Of a stretch of 64,000 nucleotides of DNA, positions 57,049 through 64,000 are shown piece after piece. The notes beneath the pieces were generated by a model. The model ran no database searches and was not told the DNA's origin. It worked only from the letters and a program-made list of their open reading frames with translations. The translations under genes and the position numbers were made by a program. The stretch covers positions 496,001 to 560,000 of the forward strand of contig JALRME010000009.1 in the NCBI GenBank assembly GCA_026120035.1, given 5' to 3'. Position 1 is the stretch's first letter. Each line of letters opens with the position of its first letter. The stretch is from Coleophoma eucalyptorum. Taxonomy: Eukaryota > Ascomycota > Leotiomycetes > Helotiales > Dermateaceae.

Positions 57049-58745
57049 ATGGCGATGCGATCACGGTTTTCTCTTGCGGTTCGCAAAGCACGATTCTCCA
57101 CTGGAGCCACTCCAAGGAGAGCTTCATTGCGACCATTGATTCAGGCGCGTTGGCAAAGCACTGCAAGCCCCGAGGATGCTCAAGGCGTTGCAAAAGGAAC
57201 GACGGCAACGTCAAAGACCGTAAAGTTCACTTCCGAGACCTACCCTGAGATTAAGAGGGATCCAAAATTTGCCCAGATTTCCGAAGATCATGTCCGATTT
57301 TTCAAGGAATTGCTTGGAAAGGATTCTGCAGTCATAGATGGGGTTACGAAAGATGCTACTGATGACATTGAACCATTCAATGGAGACTGGATGCGAAAAT
57401 ATCGAGGACATACAAAGCTGGTACTCAAGCCAGGGTCGACGGAGGAAGTTAGCAAAGTATTGAAATACTGCAATGACAATATGCTTGCTGTGGTTCCGCA
57501 AGGAGGCAACTCTGGACTAGTCGGAGGGTCAGTACCGGTCTTTGATGAAATTGTTATCAACATGAGCCGCATGAACCAAATCAGGTCATTTGACGATGTT
57601 TCTGGTACCCTTGTTGCGGATGCTGGCTGTATTCTCGAGACTACCGATAACTTTCTTGCTGAGAAGGGCTATATCTTCCCTCTGGACTTGGGCGCAAAAG
57701 GTTCATGCCATATCGGTGGTAATGTTGCAACTAATGCAGGTGGATTACGGCTGCTTAGATACGGAAGTTTACACGGCAGTGTACTCGGAATCGAAGCTGT
57801 ACTACCTGATGGAACTATCGTCGACGACCTTTCGAAGCTACGAAAGAACAACACCGGTTACGATCTCAAGCAGTTATTCATCGGTGCTGAAGGGACTATC
57901 GGAATAATCACTGCAATCTCAGTCCATTGCCCTCAGAGGTCAAAAGCCATCAATGTTGCTTTCTTCGGCCTCGAATCATTCCAGAAGGTCCAGGAGGCTT
58001 TCAAGGAGGCCAAGGGTCAACTTTCTGAAATTCTTTCTGCCTTTGAGTTAATGGACAGACCTAGCCAAGGTCTTGTGAAGAGAGTCACCAACAATAAGCA
58101 GCCACTCGAGGATGAACACCCATTCTACTGTCTGATCGAGACGAGTGGTTCAAACGCAGAGCATGACAATGAAAAGCTGGAAAGCTTCTTGGAACACGTT
58201 ATGGAAAAAGAAATTGTCTCCGATGGAGTAGTCGCACAAGATGAGACCCAAGTCCGAAACCTCTGGGGATGGCGTGAGGGAATCCCTGAGTGCCTTGGTC
58301 ACTGGGGGGGTGTTTACAAGTATGATGTATCGATCCCATTGAGCGAACTCTATGACTTGGTCAACGAGACTCGCGAGAAGATTGAAGCAGCAGGCCTGAA
58401 AGGTGACGACGACTCCTACCCGGTCGTCGATGTTGTAGGATATGGCCACATGGGTGACTCAAATCTGCATCTGAATGTTGCAGTCAGACGATACGACAAA
58501 GCTGTAGAGAAGGTTTTGGAACCTTTCGTGTATGAATGGATTGCAAAGCGTAGCGGAAGTATCTCTGCTGAGCACGGATTGGGATTAGCAAAGAAGAACT
58601 ATATTGGCTACAGCCGCAGCGACAACATGATCGGTTTGATGAAACAGATCAAGAACTTGTACGATCCGGTACGTTTATTTCATCTCAAAATCGTGCCTCG
58701 CTAATTTTGCAGAACGGGATAATGAACCCATATAAATACATATAA
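57049..58745 (+). CDS. DLD2: Mitochondrial FAD-linked D-2-hydroxyglutarate/D-lactate dehydrogenase (Dld2 type)
   Basis: The coding sequence is join(57049..58668, 58713..58745), 550 aa. It oxidises D-2-hydroxyglutarate (and D-lactate) in the mitochondrial matrix. Seen: a long Arg/Ser/Ala-rich presequence (AMRSRFSLAVRKARFSTG), then PEIKRDPKF, the FAD-binding PCMH domain with VPQGGNSGLVGGSVPVFDEI and GGNVATNAGGLRLLRYGSLH, and GAEGTIGIITAIS; the C-terminal FAD oxidase domain has GYGHMGDSNLHLNVA and SISAEHGLGLAKK. The last exon adds only NGIMNPYKYI, the family's standard ending, which supports the 44-base intron. Start: the first ATG in frame with the presequence. Confidence 0.95.
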
Positions 58746-59401
58746 AAGCTGGATATTTTATTGTACTTACAACCATTTATTTCAACATTCGGCGACCCAA
58801 TTTTTTGGGTACTTGCCCTCTTTATAAAAAGTGCCTGTGTACGATTTTGCGGTTGGTCTGTTGGCCACTTATTTGTCTTATCTTGCCCTCTAATCTCAGT
58901 CCATCGCAACAAGCAATCACTCAAACCCCAAGAATCATGAACGTAGGTACGTATTGCAGTCGAATTAAAGGCTGGAAAGTTTTGCATTCGGTACAGAAAA
59001 AGCTATCAAGCCGATCGCAGCATAGTAGAGGTCTGTAATAATTCATTGGCCTTTATTGAAGATCTGCAAAATATATACCCAAATCAGGGCACTGCTTTTA
59101 TTGTACAATCTCAAGAACATGACCCAAACTCTTGGGGCTGAGTTCATTCTAAATTAAAACCCAGAGCTAATGGCAAAGTCAAAATGCTGCCTGGTCTGCT
59201 TGCTAATTTGTGATAAATGCCAGGCTTGGTCATTGCACTGGAGACTTACCATCTCACGAAAACGCTTGAGTAGGTGTACGCTTTCCTAAGGCAGACAACA
59301 TTTCCTAGCACCTCATCCAGTAGATTTGGAATTACAAGTCAAGTTGTTTGTTGAAGGTAGTCTTCATATTTCTACCAGCCTTGTTCTTTTGTCGGTGTAT
59401 T
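58746..59401. other. Convergent intergenic region, DLD2 / BTB gene
   Basis: These 656 AT-rich bases hold only 3' ends as far as I can tell. No gene is visible. Confidence 0.45.
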
Positions 59402-60242
59402 CTAGAAGTCGTAGTACAACTGAGTGCTGCTATTCTGTGCGAGAGGTTTGAAGATCTCGAACGCAATTTCTCCTCTTTCCATGAATAATTGACTAAGGGC
59501 TTCATGTGACAAGAGATCTGCTGAGTTTCTTGCAGCGGCTCGGAATGCGAAGCTCCTCAATTCGTCTCCCTCTGGTGTGCCATCGAATAAGGTGATCAAG
59601 CTATCCATAAAGCTTGTGATGAACTCCTTGCGATGAACGCTAATGAATACTTCCTCATAACTTTCACGCGCAAGCGTCTTGAGCGGTTGGATATCACACT
59701 TCTCGGCGATTACGTACATCTTTGCGTTGATTTTTAGGGCTTTGTGTTGGAAGACTTCGACGCCTGGGACTAACATACTTGTACGATTTGGTCGGGTGGT
59801 AAGGGACTAGCCGCCATTTCTCTCCATGATCTAAGGAATCCACTCTTACTGAGCTCTCGAATGAAGTAGGTTCACGCTCATCATCATATTGTGAGGTGTA
59901 AAGCCACACAATCATGAGGTTGACGATGTTTGGATCATCATCTTCAAGTATGATCTTAACCAACTGTGACTCCTGCTCCAGCTCATCAGTAAGTGAAGGG
60001 AAGCAAAACTAGTATAAAAATCTCACAATAAAACCGTTTCTCGCATCTATTGCCGCTGCCAATGGCTTCGATTGCGTACAGATGATAGCGCGGTGTACAT
60101 TCCATACACGGTTTCCGCACTGGATGATGAAATCAGTGTAGTTGCCCGATCTGTAAAGACTAGATACCAGAATTAGGAATACGAAAAATTGAAGGGAAGT
60201 GAGAACATACCCAGCAACAACTGCTTCAAGGTCGTGGGCCAT
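59402..60242 (-). CDS. BTB/POZ domain protein
   Basis: The coding sequence is complement(join(59402..59806, 59850..59972, 60027..60150, 60211..60242)), 227 aa. The BTB core is clear: GNYTDFIIQCGNRVWNVHRA, then AIICTQSKPLAAAIDARNGF, ILEDDDPNIVNLMIVWLYTSQY, and the second half KALKINAKMYVIAEKCDIQP with PLKTLARESYEE. Many fungal proteins of this type are stand-alone BTB folds that may bind Cul3. The 43-base intron (59807-59849) is among the shortest here; it is needed to join two frames and has good GTAAGA...TAG ends. Function is unknown beyond protein binding. Confidence 0.82.
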
Positions 60243-61933
60243 CTTGAATTTGGGAGCTGAAGATACTGCTGTCCAGTTTGACTAGTATATGTTCAGAGTA
60301 TTGAGGTTTTGGTGCGAGCACAGTCTAGGACAATGAAAGCCGAAGGCGAAAGGAGATAAGAGAAGCGTTCGGTACCTTTTGTAGCTCTTGCACTTTTGCG
60401 TAATCAATATCTCACCCAAGGTTGTGAAGCCAAGTTTGAGTACTCCTGGTCTGCAGAGTCCTAAAATGTGTTGTTGCTGGTTAAACAAAAAAGATGGTTC
60501 CAGATTTGATGCTCGCCTATCGCGCATCATTATTTGCAAGAGGAATCAATAAGAAGGAACGAGAAGTTACTTGCGTGTTCACCTATCGATTGTAAACTAA
60601 GAAAAGTCTAAAACGTGCCATTTTTCTTTGTTGTTACCTTTCATAAAGGTATTTTAAGCGACTAACTTCTTCATCCATCGTACAATTTCTCAGCTTCTTT
60701 TGGTAAGCGAAGAACTTAAGAACATACCTAAGTTGGGGTATTCAATAGTACTACAGTTGGAATATACTTAAAATTTCTAGGAAGCTGATTCTAATATTTC
60801 AGAGGTAGGGAGGATAGCCGTGTGCGATTCAATGGCTGCCTGAACCAAACGACAATGATTGTAGTAACAGAACTGCAAAGAGTATTTTAATGGCTGAAAT
60901 ATTCAAAGCATCTAAGTAGAATTAGTATTTGTCTTGATCTATAAGTATATGAGATATTCTAGTACTCCAGAATGCGGCCTCATAAATACCAGGAGACTCT
61001 TTCCTAGATTTATACACAAATTGTCTGGAATCCAGAACGAATCAAATCGTCCTCTATGCCTTGAGAGCAGTGTTTCCACCAAGAGTCTCGAACTGCTTGT
61101 ATGAATAATGGAGGGTTTGCAGGTTTACTCTTGTCCAAGATCGTTAGATTTAGTGTCAGCTACGATCTTACGACCCCTCTCAGGATAGCTTTTACTTGAG
61201 ATAGTCACTTTCAGTTACGCGGATGTGATGTTGTATAGTCCTCAGAAAGCTATGCTCCTGCATAGCTCATGGTTTCTGTAAGCTCATACTTCTTAGGCAG
61301 CTCAAAATTGCCAAGTGCTCGAGCGTCAAAAATCAGTGTCATGGCAATTCCCGCCCAGCACGTCATTCTATCGTTCGTACAAGATCACCAGTCTTTTCGG
61401 CCGCAGTGGATAGATCCTCCCAGGTAGGAGACAAATTCAAGCTCTTTCCGTATCTACCCCCCAGAAGTTTGCCAGCACCCTGCAACAAAACCTCATCGAT
61501 ACCGAAATCACTCTCAGAAATTCTGTTGCTAAAGCTGCACGTATGGATACGCACCTTCTTATGACTCATAACTAGTTTGTCAAATTCTTTATGCCGTGAC
61601 AGTCTGCGGGTTGGTACACAAATCGGGTTTCTCCCTACCTGTCTGATCTATAAAGAATATGCATAATGATACAAACCAATTTGGCATTCGTTTGCGCAAT
61701 AGAGGAGAATATCGAGGTTCTGGAGGAATAAGAAAGTTAAAACAATTGCTGCCTGGTCGAGGTATAGTATCAGACGCGAGATCTTTTTGGATGCTGAACA
61801 TGGCGTGGTATGGCAAGGTCCGAGAAAACCAATTATTTGGGATAGTCTATTGTCAACAAAACCAAATTGTAATACATTGATATACATCATCCAAACCGTA
61901 TTGGATGGGTCTTTCCTTCTTTCCGAGAGATCT
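60243..61933. other. 1.7 kb AT-rich region without a confident gene
   Basis: A minus-strand frame at 61363-61569 (68 codons) has protein-like composition but no partner exon or domain. Other frames are shorter or low complexity. Nothing else is supported. Confidence 0.45.
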
Positions 61934-62691
61934 CTACCTCCTTCCCTTACCCTTCTTTCTACTATTGCCCCTTCGATCATTTTGGCCACCACCTTGAATG
62001 GCACTTCTGGATCGCTGGTACTGTAACACAATGTTCTGTACACTTCCCATATCATGCTTAGGCTTTCTCATGTACGTCAACCGTGCTCTTCTCGCCCTCT
62101 TCGCGGCCCTCTGAACCACTTCAATACCCTCAACATTTGGACTGTATATCTTGAACCACATTTCTACGCCGACTCTTGTCAACTCATTCCGTAACAGAAT
62201 TCCTGTGTCAACGCCTCGCCTCCGGATGTTGATGCATACTCCAGCGAATGGGTCTCCGGTCTTTAGTCGTACGAGCAGGATATCACCAACGTGCGCCGCC
62301 TCCGGATTTGTTTTGGAAAAGAGAGAAGTACGCGCTCCAGTTGGATCGAGGACAGCGATTTGTGCTTCGTGCAGGTCTTTGATGGGCTCTTTGAATTTGG
62401 CAGCTGGAGACGGGGGAGGGGGATAGGTCTTTATTTTCCTGTTGACTGAGCACTTCATCAGCTACAAGGCTTTTCCACATGTACATCATACCTAGCCCTC
62501 CCTGCACACTGGTGCTGTAAAGACGTACCATGAGGTGTAGAATCAAGAGGAGTCCATGGTGGTGTTATAGGTGTTTGGCTCGCTGGCTTGGAATGGTGAT
62601 ACGTGGTCAATGACCTCGCGGTAGCTTTCTGGTGTCTAGAGGTTCGGAGTAATGACTTCCAGCAGGCCAATGGCCTTAATGTAGGTGGCAT
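61934..62691 (-). CDS. IMG1: Mitochondrial ribosomal protein bL19m (Img1)
   Basis: The coding sequence is complement(join(61934..62445, 62529..62691)), 224 aa. It is a protein of the mitochondrial large ribosomal subunit. Seen: an import presequence (TLRPLACWKSLLRTSRHQK), then the L19 core with VGDILLVRLKTGDPFAGVCI and IRRRGVDTGILLRNELTRVG, and EMWFKIYSPNVEGIEVVQ, followed by RARRARLTYMRKPKHDMGSV and a strongly basic C-terminal tail. The acceptor at 62446-62448 is chosen because it keeps the frame (HVNRKIKTYPPPP). The start is shared-promoter adjacent to a second mitochondrial-looking gene. Confidence 0.92.
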
Positions 62692-62947
62692 GGTGGCTAT
62701 GGTTGTTTAGATGGGTAAGTTCAGATGTCGAGATTGAAGGTCCTCGTCAAAAAAGTGATCCTTCCCCATTGGCCAATCTACTATACAGACCCATAATAAT
62801 TTATCTGCCGTTCTGAATCTGGATGCGAGCGCGTGCACAGGAATAGAGCAAGTCGAGTTGAATTGGATCTTTTAATTGTCCTGGGGACCTATGCAACAGC
62901 AACAGGTATAGTTCTGATTTACCTCCCAATTAAACATAACGCCAGAG
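62692..62947. promoter_or_regulatory. Bidirectional promoter of two mitochondrial-protein genes
   Basis: 256 bases separate the IMG1 ATG and the ATG of the next gene. Both products carry import-type presequences, so shared control is plausible. Confidence 0.5.
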
Positions 62948-64000
62948 ATGGCGTGTAGGACCTTCGGCAGAGCCTTACGGTCCAAAGACTATGGAATTAT
63001 AACCATCCCATGTCCGCAAACTCTAGCCCAGCGGTCTTTCTCAAGCTCAGCAAGCTTATTCAAGCATGGTAATGCACTTCAGGATCTCATTTGATGGTGT
63101 GCTAATATGGGACAGGTGCTATACCAACGTTTCCAACAACATCCTCCCCGAAACTCGACCAGATCTTGAGCAACATCCGGAAGACGATCTTCTTACCAGC
63201 GCATCTTTCTAAAGATCATCAAAAGCTCATATACAGCCAGCAAGGGAAGGATCGTCTAGAAGAGGACCCTGTATATGTTGACATCAATGGCGAGCGCTTT
63301 CAACTGGACCATGTCGATCGGACAAAGGATGTTCCAAACCACGCGGCTATTCTCTTTGAAGCTATCAGTCTCATGGAAAACAGAAAAGATTTTGACAATA
63401 TTGCCGTGATTCTAGAGGGATACCGAGATGCTGGGTTTGTTATGAGTGAAGGGAGGCAGCTTGGTCTCATGAAACATCTTTCGCAGAAAGGAAGATTGGA
63501 CGTTATTCTCGAGCTTGCACGGAGAGAGAAGGACACTGCTTTCGATTTCGCCGGAGAGAAGGTTTTGGATAATTGGGTCTTCAAGCTTCAACTGCACGCT
63601 TCAAATAGCAATTGGGACAAGAAGCACACTCAACAAGCTCTTTCTTGGCTGGAGATGACGACTGATATGCTACAAGATTCCACACATAAGGTTCCAACCA
63701 CACCCAAAGTGTATAGTGTTTTACTCCAACTTGCGGCGGTCAGGGCAGCCCGCCACCTTGAGGGCACAGATCAGGGAGGCAAAGTAGCCGATTACGCAGA
63801 AAAGCTGTATGCGACTTCGTGGGACACAGAGGTTCCTTCCGATGCTCGGCCTGGGGTTGAGATGAACATACGTCTAAAGAGCCTCGTCACAATACTACAC
63901 GGTAGCAAGTTAGCCGTTGAAGTGTTAGACCCTGCATCCCCAATCACAAAGCAACTGCAAGATAAGATACCGGGACTAGAGGCTGAGGTTGTAAACCTAA
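62948..64000 (+). CDS. Probable mitochondrial protein, partial (runs off the window)
   Basis: The coding sequence is join(62948..63068, 63116..>64000); at least 335 residues are visible and the frame is open at the edge. The N-terminus (MACRTFGRALRSKDYGIITI and on to QRSFSSSASLFKHG) is rich in Arg and Ser without acids, typical of mitochondrial import with a cleavage site near RSFSSSA. The rest is helical with repeat-like units (HAAILFEAISLMENRKDF, VILEGYRDAGFVMSEGRQLG, LDVILELARREKDTAFDF), somewhat like PPR or TPR solenoids. No catalytic motif is seen. The family name is unknown to me. Confidence 0.72.

Noticed and set aside
61363..61569. 68-codon minus-strand frame with protein-like composition
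   Set aside because: No domain, no partner exon and no promoter or 3' signals could be tied to it.

Overview
This looks like nuclear DNA of a filamentous ascomycete, most likely a leotiomycete of the Botrytis/Sclerotinia type. That placement is an inference from protein style. Genes are spaced on both strands and interrupted by short introns, mostly 43-88 nt, with GT...AG ends and CTAAC/CTGAC-like branch sites. Many products are fungal orthologues: an AspC/Cdc12 septin, Pwp2, Ssl2/XPB, Prp45/SNW1, proteasome alpha4, Sfh5, Ypq1-type PQ-loop and DUF4048. I rebuilt the exon structures by hand from splice signals and reading phase. All reconstructed coding sequences close in frame, but no transcript data support them.

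Layout: 1-3025 has no gene I can support. 3026-12782 carries four minus-strand genes: PRP45/SNW1 splicing factor, a p24 cargo receptor, a USP7/Ubp15-type deubiquitinase and the Sec14-like SFH5. 13721-22000 holds a mitochondrial PDK-family kinase (+), septin CDC12/aspC (-), PWP2 (+) and a DUF4048 protein (-). 22661-32740 is the accessory-looking part: a DNA-ligase-like protein that seems to lack its catalytic core, an amidohydrolase, an MFS sugar transporter, a ferric-reductase pseudogene with four in-frame stops and no frameshift, and an orphan protein. 34041-44244 has a 1736-aa protein with a RasGAP-like stretch, a phenolic-acid-decarboxylase-like enzyme and an NADH pyrophosphatase. 44947-58745 has a vacuolar PQ-loop transporter, an orphan serine-rich protein, a WW-domain protein, SSL2/XPB, a small CHY-type zinc protein, proteasome alpha4 and mitochondrial DLD2. 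59402-64000 has a BTB protein, mitochondrial ribosomal protein bL19m (IMG1) and the 5' part of a probable mitochondrial protein.

The window is mainly housekeeping. Several genes form head-to-head pairs with short shared promoters: septin/PWP2 (299 bp), SSL2/CHY (260 bp), IMG1/unknown mitochondrial gene (256 bp) and the orphan/WW pair (310 bp). I see no operon-like system, CRISPR array, complete transposon, rRNA or convincing tRNA. The most noteworthy items are the core-less ligase-like gene, the nonsense-only ferric-reductase pseudogene, very small coding exons (5 nt and 7 nt), and two introns that are open, in frame and a multiple of three.
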